Shown in pieces: positions 12,701-25,848 of a stretch of 64,000 bases of DNA. How positions within the stretch are numbered: the stretch's first letter is position 1; every line of letters starts with the position of its first letter. The stretch is from Gnetum montanum (taxonomy: Eukaryota; Streptophyta; Gnetopsida; Gnetales; Gnetaceae), in NCBI GenBank assembly GCA_015680685.1, contig MNCI01024940.1, positions 66,319 through 130,318 of the forward strand, in the 5' to 3' direction. The translations under genes and the position numbers were made by a program. The notes under the pieces are model-generated. The model searched no databases. It had not been told where the DNA came from and was given only the letters and a program-made list of their open reading frames with translations.

Positions 12701-15700
12701 GATGTCACAACATCTGCAACAATCATAGCCAGAGGAGATCTTTCAATCCCATAGAGCCATCAGTGCTAGCTCCAATCTTGCAACATCTAGAACACAATCA
12801 CACCCAAGTATAATAAAAATAGGCCTCACACCCAAATTTAGTGTTAATTTACTACACAATTGAAAACTCCTTCATGAAAACCTGACACACGGTGTCGCAC
12901 AGCAAAAATAAGGGATTTTTAAGACATGAGCCACAAACATCTGTCTGACTACTCCTAGCACTTGGAGAACTTACTTCCGAGAATGAGAATGCTCTCAAAT
13001 TCAACAAGTTACTCCAAGGAAAGGAACAATGTCAGTCTATGAATCCACAAAAGCTTATTTTTGAGATGGTATGACTATGAAATGGTCACCCAAATAATAA
13101 AATCCTCAATCCATAATGAACAGTGAGGCACCTGTGAGTGCATGGAGAGCAAGAGAGACTAAGTCCTCTTAGTTTCTCAGCTCATGCAAGTGAACTTACC
13201 ACTACCACCCATGTAATACTAGAAAATCGAATCAGTGATAAGGTAGAGAGAGCATGCACCTGATGCTACCCTATGGGGGCATCAAGATGCTCTGCTACCT
13301 AAACCACACCAAATCAATGCAATTGTTCCCATAAAATCAACTGATATTGTTTCTAGAGGGGATCTTTCAACCCTGTAATGCCATTAGTACTGGCTCCAAT
13401 CTCGCAACATCTGCAATAGTCACAACCAAGCATAAAAAAACAAGCCTCCCAGGATGAAGGCTTCTAGATACCCGAATTTGTCATCAAGTGACCACACAAC
13501 TGAAAAATCATTCATGAAACCCAGAGACAGAGATTCAAGCACAAAAAACATGGGATTTTCAAGACATAAAACTTAAACATCCATCCAACTACTCCTAATC
13601 CTTGGAGAACTTACAGACGAGAATGAGAATTTGCTCAAACTCTTCAAGTTACTCCAAGGGAAGGCACACCATAAGTCTCCATATCCACGAAAGATTATTT
13701 TTGAGATGGTATGACCACAAAATGATCACCTACATATCAAAACCTCTGATCTGCACTGAACATCGAGGCACCCGCAAGTGCATGAAGAACAAGAGAGCAT
13801 ACACCCTCTTTGTTCCTGGGCATGTACAAGTGAACTCGCAACTACCACCCATGTGGTACTAAGTGATCGAATCAGTGATGATGCAGAGAAAGAATGCACT
13901 TGATGATACCCCATGGGAGCATTAAGATGCTCTGCTACCTCATGCACAGCAAATCAATGCAACCATTCACACGAAATCATACGATATCATTTTCAGATGG
14001 GATCTTTCAATCCTGTAGAGTCATCAGTGGTGGTTCAAATATCACAACACCCTGAAAAATCATACCCAAGGATAAAGAAACAAGCCTCATAAGATGCAGG
14101 CTTCCAAATACCCAAATTTGGCTTTAGGTGGCTACACAATCGAAAACTCCTTCATGAAACCTAGGGACAAGAGTGTCATGCAATCAAAACAAAACATTTT
14201 TGAGGCATGAGCCTAAAACATCCATCCCACTTCTTCTAACCCTTAGAGAACTTACTACCGAGGTTTAGCATGTGCACGAACTCAACAAGTTAATCCAAGT
14301 GAAGGCACATCGTAAGTCTTTGAATCCCATGAAAGCTTATTTTTAAGATGCAATGTTCATAAAAAAATCACCCACATATCAAAATCCATGATCCGTAATG
14401 AACAGCGAGATGTCTACAACTGCATGGAGAATAAGAGAGACTACGTCCCTCTTCATTCCTCAGCTTGTGCAAGTGAACTTGCCACTACCACCCATGTGCT
14501 ACTAAGCGATTGAATCCATGATAAGGCAAAGAGAGCATGCGCCTCATGCTACCCCTTGAGGGTGTCAATGCACTCTACTACCTCAACCACATGAAATAAA
14601 TTCAACCATTCACACGAAATTATTCAATATTATTTTCATAGAGGATCTTTCAATCCCGTAGAGCCATCACTGATGGATCCAATCTTAAAACATCCAAAAC
14701 AATCACACCTAGGGATAAAGAAACAAGCCTCATAGGATGTAGGCTTCCGCATACCCGAATTTGGCATTAAATGACCACACAACTGAAAACACCATCATGA
14801 AACCCAAAGATACTGTGTCCAGCAGCCAAAAAAAGGGATTTTCGAGACATGAGCCTCAAACATCCATTCGACTACTCCTAACCCTTGAAGAACTTACTAC
14901 TGAGCATGAGCATGCTCTCAAACTTGATAAGTTACTCTAAAGAAAGGAACAACCTAAATATTTGAATACAAGAAAGCTTATTTTTGAGATGGTACGACCA
15001 TGAAATGGTCACCCGAATATCACAACCTAAGATCGGCAAAAAATAGTGAGGCACCTACAAGTGCATGGAGAACAAAAGAGACTACATCCTCTTTGTTCCT
15101 TGGCTCATGCAAGTGAACTCGCCACGACCACCCATGCGCTACTAAGAGATAAAATTTTTAATAAGAAAAAAACAACATGCACCTGATGCTACCCTATGGG
15201 GGTGTTGAGATGCTCTGCTACCTCAACTGCACCAAATCAATGCAACCATTCACACAAAATCAACCAATATCATTTTCAGAGAGGATCTTTCAATCCTGTA
15301 GAGCCATCAGTGGTGACTCTGATCTTACAACATCCCCAAAAATCACACCCAAGGATAAGAAAACAGGCATCATAGGATGTAAGCTTCCAAATACCCAAAT
15401 TTGGAGTTAAGTGATTACACAACTAGAAACTCATTCATGAAACCCAGAGACAGAGTGTTGAGTAGCCAAAACAACAAATTTTCAAGACATGACCCTCAAA
15501 CATATGTCCAACGGCTCCTAACACTTGGAGAACTTACTGTCGAGCATGAGAATGCTCTCAAACTCAACAAGTTACTCCAAAGGAGGGCACAACATAAGTC
15601 TTTGAATCCACGAAAGCTTATTTTTGAGATAGTACGACCACGAAATAGTTACCTGAATAATAGAATATATGATCTGCAATGAATAGTGAGGCACCTACAA

Positions 15701-15960
15701 GTGCATGGAGAATAAGAGAGACTATGTCCTCTTCATTTCTCAGCTCATGCAAATGAACTCGCCACTACCACCCATGTGCTACTAAGCAATCAAATTGGTG
15801 ACAAGGTAGAGAGAGCATGCACCTAACGCTACCCTACCAGGGCATCAAGATGCTTTGCTTTCTCAACCTCACCAAATCAATGCAAACATTCCCATGAAAT
15901 CATTCAATATTATTTTCCAAGAGGATCTTTCAATCCCGAAGAGACATTAATATTGATGCA
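9757..15960. repeat. ~640-bp tandem repeats (about ten units)
   Basis: The landmark GGATCTTTCAATC(C/T)(C/T)GTAGAG, followed by CCATCAGTGGTGGCTCC-like sequence, recurs near 9775, 10367, 10738, 11378, 12018, 12660, 13361, 14000, 14643, 15283 and 15921. Most spacings are 638-643 bp. The first two intervals are shorter (592 and 371), marking partial units. One interval is 701 because ~75 bp carrying the landmark are duplicated near 12736. Other shared segments include AAAGCTTATTTTTGAGATGG. No frame stays open across units. The array lies upstream of 18S on the minus strand, so an origin as 5' ETS or intergenic-spacer subrepeats is likely. Confidence 0.9.
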
Positions 15961-16076
15961 CCATCTGCTCGATGCATCCATCTCACGAATGGGCTCCTAA
16001 AATATCTGAGACAATGTTTAGGATAGACATAGCACAAGATAGCCAAAATCACTTCTTTTGGATCCTTAGGATTCCT
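15961..16076. other. Junction between the 640-bp repeats and module copy 2
   Basis: A short unique stretch joins the last 640-bp unit to the ~300-bp module, with no gene. If the module is a Pol I promoter firing leftward, this would be the most 5' transcribed spacer. Confidence 0.4.
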
Positions 16077-16380
16077 AGGCAACCAACCCCACTGAACATG
16101 CTCGCAATGCTACAAGCCTTCTATCTCAAATCATAAACAAGGACACTGCATTATCTGGGGTTATCCTTCTTTGCAACAAGGCTCATGAGTCACGGACATG
16201 AACAAGAAGGCCGTGATATTATGGGCAAGGCAAGGCATCCCTAGGGGAGAAACCCATGTATCGCTCTATCACTCTGACCAGTCATCAACTCTATCCCTAC
16301 CTATATATGTTGATTGGGCCAGTTTCAGCCATACCATCCTACACCCTTATAAATTTGGTCACGAAGGACCAACTCAACTA
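16077..16380 (-). promoter_or_regulatory. ~300-bp module, copy 2; candidate Pol I gene promoter
   Basis: It begins with GGCAACCAACCCCACTGAAC and ends at the array edge. On the minus strand it carries TTATAAGGG (plus 16344-16352) close to a second AT-rich box, ATATATAGG (plus ~16302-16310). This is the copy that lies upstream of the 640-bp repeats, the 222-bp repeats and 18S, in the right orientation to be the gene promoter of that unit. The match to the plant Pol I box is by eye only. Confidence 0.5.
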
Positions 16381-19294
16381 GAGCGCTCTCAGGGAGAGTG
16401 CTCTCACATGCATAGCAAAAGGCACTCTAGGGTAGGACGCACTCAAGGATAATGCTCTCCTCAGGGCTACTCTAACGGAGGGTTCTCTCATGGAGAACGT
16501 TCTTAAGGAGGATTCTCTTGAGGAGGGTGTCCTCAGGGAGGGTGTTCTCAAGGAGGGAACTCTTAGGAATGGTGCTCTCAATGAGGATGCTCTCGAGGAG
16601 AACACACACATGGGGGCACAAGGTGCTCTCATGGAGGAAGATCTCGAGGAGAATGCTCTCACGAAGGCTTCTTTGATGGAGGGTGCTCTTAGGGAGGGTG
16701 CTCTCAAGGAGGGTACTCTTCAATAGAATGCTCTCAAAAGGGCAATCCTGGGAGAACACTCCCAGCAAGGGACATCTCCAGGAGAATTCTCTCTGGAAGG
16801 CCACTCTAACGGAGGGTGCTTTCAAGGAAAACGCTCTCAAGGAGGGCATCCCTAGCGAGACTGATCTCAGGAAGGATGTTCTAATGGAGGGTAATCTCCA
16901 TGAGAATTCTCTCAACAAGGGCAATCTCGAGGAAAACACTCTCACATGCGTAACACAAGGTGCTCTCAAGGAGAACACTTTGAGGGAGGTCGCTCTAAGG
17001 GAGAGAAACCTTTGTGAGGGCATCCTCCAAGAGGTAGCTCTAATTGAGGGTGCTCTCGAGGAGAACACTCTCATGTGTGTAGTGCAAGGTGCTCTAGGGG
17101 AAGGTGCTCTTAAGGAGAACAATGTCCCAAAGGCTACTCTAATGGAGGAAGTTCTCAGGGAGAGTGATCTCACGCAGAACGTTGTTAAGGAGGATGCTCT
17201 TCAGGAGGTCGTCCTTAGGAAGACAACTCCCAAAGAGGGCATTCTCAAAGAGGGCACTCTCTAGGTAAACACTCTTGCATGCATAACAGAAGTTGCTCTC
17301 ATTGAAAATGCTCTCAAGGAGAACACTCTAGTGGATTCTGCCCCAACAAAGGTCACTCTCAGGGAAGGCACTCTCAAGGAGGGCACTCTTTAATAAAATT
17401 CTGTCAATGAGGACGATCTAGGAAGAACGCTCCCGATGAGGGCCCTCTCAAAAAGAACATTCTTTGGAAGGATGTCCTCAAGGAGACTGGTCTTAGAAAG
17501 GTCTTCTTAGAGGGCACTCTTAGGAAGGATACTCTATGAGAGAACATACTCAGAAAGGGTGATCTCAAGGATAACACTCATGTGCATAGCATAAGGCACT
17601 CCCAAGTGGTACGCTCTTGAAAATGTGACTCTAATAGAGGGAAATTTTAATGGGGGCTCATACAGAGAATGCTCTTGAGGAGAACACTCTCAAAGAGAGC
17701 ATCTTCAGAGAAGGCATTCTAAAGGAGGGTGATGTTCTCTGAAAGAACACTCTCAACAAGGGCACTGTTGAGGTGAATACTCTCATGTGCATAATGCAAC
17801 GTGCTCTCATGGACAAAGCTCTCATGAAGAGTACTCTCAACGAGAATGCTCTTGCAAAGCCTGCTCTAACGAAGGCCACTCTCAAGAATGACACTCTCAA
17901 GGAGTGCACTCTTTAACAAAATGATCTCAACAAGGAAACTCTAGAGAGAATGCTCTAGCCAAGGGCCCTCTCAAAGAGAACACTCTTTGGAAGGCTGCTC
18001 TAATGGAGGGCTCTCTCAATGAGAATACTCTAGGGGAGGGCAATCTCATGTAGAATTCTCTTAAGGATGACATTCTTAAGTAGGGCATCCCTAGAGAGAA
18101 CAATCTTCAAAAGGATGCTCTAATGAAGGAGGCTCTCAAGGAAAATGCTCTCAGGGAGGGCGCTCTTAGGAAGGGTGCTCTCACAAAGAACATTCTTAAG
18201 GATGATGCTTTCAAGGAGGGTGTCCTCAGGGAGATCGATCTTAGGGAGGGCATTTTCAAGGAGGGCACTCTTAATAAGTGTGCTCTCAACGAGGATGCTC
18301 TTAAGCAGAACACTCACACAAGGGTTCAGGGTGCTCTCATGGATGGTGCTCTCAAGGAGAACGCTCTTTTTAAACTCACTCTAATGGAGACCACTCTCAG
18401 GGAGAACGCTCTTGGGGATGGCACTCTTAGGAAGGGCACTCTTGAAAAGAATGTTCTCAATGATGGTGCTCTCAAGGTGAACACTCTTACCTATGTAATG
18501 CAAGGTGTTCTCATTGAAAATGCTCTCATGGAGGCTACTCTCAAGGATAACACTCTCATGGAGGCTGCTCTAACAGAAGCCGCTCTCAGGGAGAATGCTC
18601 TTAGGGACAAGGCTCTCGAGAAGGGTGCTCTAAAGGAGGGCACTGTTCGATAGAACAATCTCAACGATGGTGCTCGAGGGAGAACGCTCCTGGCGAAGGC
18701 CCTCTAAAAAAGAATGCTATTCGAAAGGCTACTCTAATAGAGGGTGCTCTCAAGCATAATGCTCTCAAGGAGGGCATCCCCAGTGAGACCAATCTCAAGG
18801 AGGACATTCTAATCAAGGGCAATCTCCAAGTGAACTTTCTCAACAAGGGTACCCAATAGGAGAATAATCTCATGTGCGTAATGCAAGGTGCTCTTAGGGA
18901 GAACTCTTTGAGGGAGGTCGCTTTGAGATAGAGAACTTTTTGGGAAGGGCATCCTTCAAGACTGAGATCTTAATGAGAGCACTCTCTAGGAGAACACTCT
19001 CACATGAGTAATGGTAGGTGCTCTCAGGGAAGGTGCTCTCAAGGAGAACACTATCCAAAATGTCGCTCTAATGGATGACTCTCTCATGGAGGGTGCTACC
19101 ACTGAGAACATTCTTAAGGAGCACACTCTCAAGAAGGGTGTCCTTAGTTAGACCGTTCTCAGGAAGGATGTTATCGAGGGCACTCTTAAGAAGGACACTC
19201 TCTGATACAATATTCTCAAAAATGGCACTCTGAAGGTGAACACTCTCATGTGCGTAAGGCAAAGTGCTCTCATGGAGAATGCCCTCATGGAGGG
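16381..19294. repeat. 15-bp minisatellite array (block 3)
   Basis: Degenerate 15-bp units as in block 1. The longest open stretch (16472-17173, minus, 233 codons) is a pure periodicity effect with alternating SLRAP-like and ESTLPKS-like peptides. The block is interrupted at 19294 by retroelement E2 and resumes at 26847. Confidence 0.88.
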
Positions 19295-20367
19295 TGAAAC
19301 ACCATAAAATTTCAAGTCTCGACATCACAACTACAAATATGACTAAGTGTCATGCACTGTTACATGCTGCTACGTTGCATAGCATAGCACCTTGCTATAG
19401 TATGTAGTGTAGCACCTTGCTACAGTGCTACCATAGCACCCTACTACAGTGCTAGCGTAGCATCCTGCTACCTGCTATAGTGCTAGCATAGCACACTGCT
19501 ACAATGCTAGCATAGCATCCCTACTACAGTGCCAACGTAGCACACTGCTACAATTCTAGCATAGCACCCTGCTAAAGTGTTAGCATAGCACACTACTATA
19601 GTGCATAGCGTAGCACTCCGTTACGCAACACTATTACGCACTTTTACACGCTGTTACTTGTTGTTACATGTTATTACCTACTGCACTACCACATGGCGCC
19701 AGATCCACATTTTGAGCTAACCCTAGCTGTATAAATACCTCTGCAACCACTTTTTTTTAGAGGAGGAGAAGGGGGGAAGGCTTCAATTTTTGTTCACTGG
19801 CAAAGCAGTTGGCATTTCCATTTTGGCATTTCACATTTTTGCATTTTTGCACTTAGCTCCGTGGGTGAATGAGACCCAGAGCACACCACACTGATAGAGA
19901 GGCACAATTACATCACATGGTATACTGTGACCACCGACCTAGGAGGCATAGTTTATCAAAGTGAACACCAGATTTCACAGCCCAACACCACCGAGGCTAT
20001 GATTCTGCTCCTACTATGCCTATTGTACACTTTGTATACCTGTAACTTTTTTTAGGGTGGTGTATCTTTCTATTCAAACTCTCTTTTTGTCTTATCACAA
20101 TAATTATTTAGCATTGTTAAGCATTAAATCGTGTTCACTATCCTATTATGCACTTTAGCACGTTTCTACTACTATGCACATTGCGTTTTCTTTTGTTGTT
20201 TACAAAAGGGTTATTGTACACCAATTAAGTCCTTGTTTGATCAACCAGACCGTTCAGGGCATCCCATTTTCATTTTATTTAGCATAGCCCTTGCGCAGAT
20301 CTAGGGGTAGTTTGTGTGCTTGAAAACCTCTTGGTGTTTTCAGCCACCAACGTTTTCTGTCGCTACA
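19295..20367 (+). repeat. E2 left LTR
   Basis: 1073 bp, starting TGAAACACCATAAAATTTC and ending TCGCTACA. A run of short repeats with the dyad TGCTA...TAGCA fills about 19370-19610. A TATA box (TATAAATA, 19730-19737) lies downstream of it, so U3 covers roughly the first 430 bp. It matches the right copy at 25849-26846 over most of its length, with small indels inside the short repeats. Confidence 0.93.
19730..19737 (+). promoter_or_regulatory. E2 left LTR TATA box
   Basis: TATAAATA follows CCCTAGCTG and precedes a CTCTGCAACC stretch. The right LTR has the same box at 26205-26212. It is the likely Pol II promoter core of the element. Confidence 0.7.
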
Positions 20368-20372
20368 GTTTT

Positions 20373-20389
20373 TGGTGCTAGAAGGAGGG
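20373..20389 (+). promoter_or_regulatory. E2 primer-binding site
   Basis: TGGTGCTAGAAGGAGGG starts a few bases after the left LTR. E1 has the same site with C in place of the first T (TGGCGCTAGAAGGAGGG). The leading TGG pairs with the tRNA 3' CCA. I cannot name the primer tRNA from memory. Confidence 0.75.
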
Positions 20390-20476
20390 CCTATTTTTCT
20401 GCATTTGCACACTTGGCCATTTTTCTACCTATTCATACTTGGCCATTTTTTCTACATTTTTACACTTAGCCCATTT

Positions 20477-20775
20477 TCCTGCTACCAGAAAATTTAGTCA
20501 TTTTTCAGCTTTTTTCCTGCTACCGGTAGATTTTGTCATTTTTATGTTATTTTCCTACTACTGGTAGATTTAGTCATTTTTCTATTATTTTCCTGCTATA
20601 GGTAGATTTAGTCATTTTTCTGCTATTTTCTTGCTACTGGTAGATTTAGTCATTTTTCTGCTATTTTCCTACTACCAGCAGATTTAGTCATTTTTTTGCT
20701 ATTTTCCTGCTATCGGCAGATTTAGTCATTTTTCTGCTATTTTCCTGCTACCGGTAGATTTAGTAATTTTCTGCA
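20477..20775 (+). repeat. E2 leader: ~38-bp tandem repeats
   Basis: About seven or eight copies of a pyrimidine-rich unit containing GATTTAGTCATTTTTCTGC and TATTTTCCTGCTACCGG. They lie between primer site and gag, with little divergence except transitions. E1 has an unrelated repeat in the same place. Confidence 0.85.
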
Positions 20776-20806
20776 AATAGTAACTTTTACAACCTAATTT
20801 GTGAAC

Positions 20807-23285
20807 ATGAATCCAGATCAACCTTCCACATTGGTGGCTAACACATTTGATACCACAATATAGCCAAAGCATGTCGTGTTAAGCCATGAACAATACAATT
20901 TTTTTGTGCCAAAATCCAAGTAGGACTATAAGTGGATGACCTCGATTTAGAGGAAAAATAGGACTACGAATGAGTCCACCAGAATGAATGGGAGTACAAA
21001 CCCTCCTTTTTTGACATAATCCCACTCACGGAGTCCTATCACTAGTTGTTGTCCCAACTCATCCTTGTAAACAAGCATGATGTAGGGACAACCTATGAGG
21101 AAGCTTCACCAAGGGAGGAAGATGATTTTGAGACCTGCTCTAAACACAAGAGCCAGATCCATGTCGTCTTCCAAAAACCACTCCCTAGTATAGCCCCTCC
21201 TTGGTTTGGTCCATCCATTCCCTCCAAGATAGTGACCATGCCAACTCAATCTTCCTCACAAGAAACTAATGTATTTTCCCAGCACCATGCTCATGTAGAG
21301 GCCACCTCCCAACTCTAAACAACTTAGGCATCCTACATTCCACCTATCTCATTGGTGTCTGCAGTGTTCATCCACCCCACCCATGTGTGGCCCACTCCAA
21401 TCACTACACCCATCTCTTAGCCATTACATCAGCAATCGTCTGCTATGACGTTAAACAGGCAACATCCGTCTGCTATGATGTTAAACTGGAAAACTTCACA
21501 ACCAATAATTTTTCCCTATGCTATGCAACCAACCTAAGCCTAGCCAATGCAACCAACTGGCACATCCAAATCTTGGATTAGGCATTCCAGCTGATATACA
21601 CTTGACGGAGGAGATCAACTGACTTAAGGCTACCTCCTCTAACACCATTAAGGTGGTAAACTTCTACTAAGATGATCTCATAAGTCCCACGGTACCACCT
21701 CTAACTCTCCCAACTAGGGCCCAACTGCCTCAACTTACAAAGTACCATGGTGAAGGGGATCCTAATGCACACTTGGTCACATTTCGATTTAAATGCCTAC
21801 TCCTTCAAGCTTGGCCACATGCTATCATGCACGTGTTCCCCATGTCACACTAGCAAGGCCTTAGACTGGTATCATGCACTACCCAAGGCCTCAATCTCCT
21901 CTTTGAAGGATCTCATAACCAAGTTTGTGACACGCTTCAGGTACAACCTAAATCCTTAAGTAATCCTTGACCAACTTATGCAAGTTACACAGGGGCCTCT
22001 AGAGCCCATGCCAAAATTCCTCCAACGTTGGAATGCTGCATTGAGCAAAATGCATGAACCTCTAGCGGAGACACATCTACTAGCAATCTTTAAAGGTTCA
22101 TTAAATGACTTCATCAAGTCCAAACTCTATTATCTAGCCCCAAAGTCTCTTATCCAAGCCTTTTCCCAAGCAAAAAGCATAGAGGACACAACACAAGCTA
22201 GCAATGATCCAGCCTATGTGGCCTATAGAAACCAACATGCTTGCAAGCATGTAGCCATAAACACAAAAAAAAACAACTAGGGCCCAATAGCTAAGTAGCC
22301 CAATTCTGGCACCAACTAACCTACATTGACAAGGGCTATCAAAAGATCCAACTTTCAGTGCAAGGACCGCTCAAACTATACAACACTACTAGTGCAACCC
22401 TCTCAACTACTAGAGAAACTCTTGAAAGCTAGGAAAATCCAACACAAACATGTATTAGTAATTACCGACCATAGACATGATAGGTACTGCAAACTACTAA
22501 GGAACCCTGCTTTAGCAGTGCCAAATGAGCCCCTAGTGCCGCAACACTTTAACCTGGACCAATACTATCATTACCACCAATTGGTTGGTCATAGTACAGA
22601 CAACTGTTGTGCTTTACAAGATGACCTACAGATAATGATAGAACATGATCAACTGGTGATTAACATAGTGAGTTAATCGAACATAGATGATGCATCCTAT
22701 TTCATAAATTCCATTAGCATAGGTGGCAAGCCCAAACTTGTGCAACAACCTTTTGTGATCTGTGTGCCTCCCAGCAAGGTAAGGGTCCCTTCTGCCTCCA
22801 CAAGCAAGAGGCCTCCCTTTGTTATCAGAGTACCACCTCGAGCAACCACAGCATCCTTTGTGGGCAAATATCCACAACAACCATATGCTAAGATGTTAAA
22901 TTGGCATCATGCAAAAATAACCACTAGGAAACCTTTTGTTATCAAGGTGCTACAACTAGTTGGTCACATAAAAACTCTTAAAATAACTCTGCCTAAGCCA
23001 CCCTTTATCATAAGGGTGCCACAACGTGGTGGCCCCTCACCTACCCAAAGCCCAATAATGGGCAACATCTCAATCCATCCTCCTTCAAGGGTTGACCCCA
23101 CTAGCAACCCGGGTAGACCCACCAAATGGCAACACAAGAGGACAAATAAGCATCTCGCAACCTTCATGGCTGAAGCAAATGCCACAACTAGCAAACAACA
23201 ATTAAACACTAGGGCCCCTATTCCCAAGTAGGCCAAGAAAACCAAGCCCAAGTCCCCCTCCCAAGAGATCTGTCTCTCAAGCCAC
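20807..23285 (+). pseudogene. gag: E2 gag (interrupted)
   Basis: It starts ATG AAT CCA like E1 gag. The N-terminal part matches E1 by eye, for example WEYKPSFFDIIP against YEFIPSPYDVIP. The capsid-like part (GDPNAHLVTF..., LEPMPKFLQRWNAALSKMHEP, NDFIKSKLYYL) lies at about 21740-22280. The knuckle-like region reads YYHYHQLVGHSTDNCC, so the first metal-binding cysteine of E1 (CDYHQRPGHGTDYC) is lost here. The C-terminal part has repeated P-F-V-I-R-V-P motifs. Many stops and frame changes break the frame. It continues in frame into protease. Confidence 0.85.
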
Positions 23286-24012
23286 ATGGAGAAAGTCAAA
23301 GCCAACACAATGTTGAGCTTGTATGACCTGGTCATAACCTCATCTACTCACTACCAAGAATTAGCCTAGATCTTGGCCTCCATTCCTGTTATGGAGGACA
23401 TCCCTACAGATGAGACATCCATCCATGCAACAATGTTGTCCCCTACACCACAAGAATCAGGTTCAACAACCATAGTATTCTGTGACAATGCAGTCAAAGT
23501 TATCCTCTAACGAGGGAAGGTTACTATAGCTCCACTATCCATTAGCATTCATGTGGACAATGCACAATCCAAAAAGTGCATGTCAATGATGGTGCAACAA
23601 CAAACATAGTCTTGTACTCCATCATTGACAAGTTAGGTTTGGTAGATGAAATCAGGCCAACCAAGACCACATGTCTAAAATCCTTCAATGGGTCGTGTGC
23701 CACAGTCAGGGGTATAATCAACTTAGCCTTTGTCATAGGAAAGAAATTTCCCACTAATGTAGATTTCACTATCATATAAGAGATGCTAGGTCTTAACATG
23801 ATTCTAGGCAGGCCTTGGCTAGCCCAACTTCCTCTCCCATCCACCAAGAAATCCACCTTCCGTACGAAGGTGGTCAAGTTATCATCCATGGTGATAACAC
23901 TTCCTCTTCGACTATCCACGACATAGACATGACACAAGTTTTAGAAGGAGAGTTTCTTGGTGGTACATGTATAAAAACCAATGCAACACCTAAGGCTAAC
24001 ACACATGAATGA
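23286..24012 (+). pseudogene. E2 aspartic protease (interrupted)
   Basis: It starts near MEKVKANTMLSLYDLV, which matches the same stretch in E1 and E3. The retropepsin core reads VHVNDGATTNIV at ~23570, followed by LGLVDEIRPTKTTCLKSFNGS and MILGRPWLAQL. The active-site triad is DGA. Stops at 23366 and 23777 and at least one frame change interrupt it. It would process Gag if intact. Nothing like RT follows. Confidence 0.82.
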
Positions 24013-24339
24013 GGGGTTGAAGCCAACAGCCTCCCAGAGAATCCTAAGCCTTGCACACTCCCTAATCCATGCTTGGTTAGGAAGCAACTACATGACCAAT
24101 ACCTTCCCTTGGTCAAAAATGTGCTAAATGCATGCCTACCCTGTGCCTCCACTTTCCATGCATTTTTAACTTTTGTTTATATTTCACTAGCCTACACATT
24201 TACATTTTTCCTACTTTTAGATCAGGAATTTCATTTTATTCATGTATTTTTTGTACTTTGTTTATGCATCAATCCATTTAGCTTAGATATTAGATTTGAA
24301 AGCATAAAAACTATAAAACATAAAACTATAAAAACAGAT

Positions 24340-24740
24340 GGACCAAAAGGGTCTTAAACTAGCCTACAACCCAGGACGGCCTAAAACTATCACCTTTTGC
24401 ATTTCTTTCCTTTCATTCATACATTTTAACTTTGTTTATAGTAGATGTTGCTTGATGTTATTTTCTTTTTAGTTGATTTTTGTAGGATTTTTCAGACACA
24501 TAGCATGACTACATGTGTAGCATTGCATCTTGTATAAGCAAGGTAAGCACCAGTCCGCTATGACTATAAACTGGCACAACTCGTCCTTGGGTCATGATGT
24601 TAAATTGACACAACATCCACTGTCCACTACGACATTAAACTAGCATCCAACAGTCTACTAGGACTATAAAATAGCACATCATGATTTGGCAAGACCTTAA
24701 ACTGGGTTCACAGTCTTCCAGGACTTTAAACTGGCATGTA
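24340..24740 (+). repeat. E2 TAAACT-core array
   Basis: Short degenerate repeats at about 24340-24400 and 24540-24735 contain GGACTTTAAACTGGCA-like cores such as GCTATGACTATAAACTGGCA, ACGACATTAAACTAGCA and AGACCTTAAACTGGG. Spacing is about 30-45 bp. The array lies directly after protease, where E1 and E3 have arrays with the same core. Two more cores lie in gag at 21440-21490. Confidence 0.8.
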
Positions 24741-25848
24741 GCTGATCTAATCCAAACACTTGCCATTTCCCTAGGATTCATCATCACCTCCTACCATTCT
24801 GGTGATTCTTTTGAAGCAATTTACATTAGTGCAGCATTCAGAACACTTGCAACATCATCACCTTGGCACTTTCACTAGCTTTCTGAGCACTTGTGACTAG
24901 CACCACATTTTACACATTTGCAGTGTATTCACAGTTTTGCACCCACGACATATTCACAGTTTTGCACTTGTAGCATCCTCACATATGGCATTTGCACTTT
25001 CATTTCATGTTCTGTGGTTTTATTATCCTCTTTGAGTTGTGTTTGTAGGACAAAGCCTTGGAGACAGTCATGCAAAGGTGCATTTCATCGCAGTAGCAAG
25101 TTATCAAGTTGCTTTGATGTGCATAACTAGATTAGTTGAGCCACTCAAGAGTGCACACCCCCTCATCCCTATTACAACCTATGAACATCCATTCATTCAT
25201 CCCAATATCCTCTCATACTCCCCATACTCATGATTTCACACTCCTTTGATGCATATGCACTGTGACACACATGGCATTCCCTTCACATCAACTATAGAAC
25301 CCATAGTTGATGTAACAAAATTCATCTTGTGGGGTGCCTCTATTGCATAGTCAAAGCCTAGGGAAATAATTCATCCCTGGGAAACAAAGCCCATCTTCTT
25401 GATGACCAACTTCTAGCTAACATTTAGTAGTAAGCCGAACCCAAAGAAGGTTCACCTCACACAAAAAAAAGCAACAATGCTGTAGCTTCGCAATTGGCCC
25501 ATCCTTGGATGAACTTTGATGCTCTCATAAATACTCCAACAAGAGGTCAACATTTTAGGGGAAAGCTACTTCATGCCATGGTTACTATCAACCATGCTAA
25601 ATTTTCATCTTACATCACGATCCACCATTTTCATTTCGTTTCCATCATTTAAATTTCATCTCCCTAGCATTGCCTATACCCCTTCTCCCCTAACATAACC
25701 TTATTCCCATAACACTCTTAAGCATGGTAAAATGACATCCGATCTTGTGCTGACAAATGACGTTGGTGACATGTTTGCTGTGGTGTTTTGTAATTCGTTG
25801 TAGATGTCTCTCAGGCCACTCCTTCAAATGTCAACAAAGAGAGGCCAT
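24741..25848 (+). other. E2 3' region with polypurine tract
   Basis: Non-coding. A pyrimidine-rich stretch ending GTTTGTAG/GA near 25050 parallels CTTTGCAG/GA in E1 near 51138 and may be a shared splice acceptor. The end (GGTGTTTTG..., TCAACAAAGAGAGGCC) matches the pre-LTR ends of E1 and E3. The purine tract is AAAGAGAGG at 25836-25844, just before the right LTR. Confidence 0.7.
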
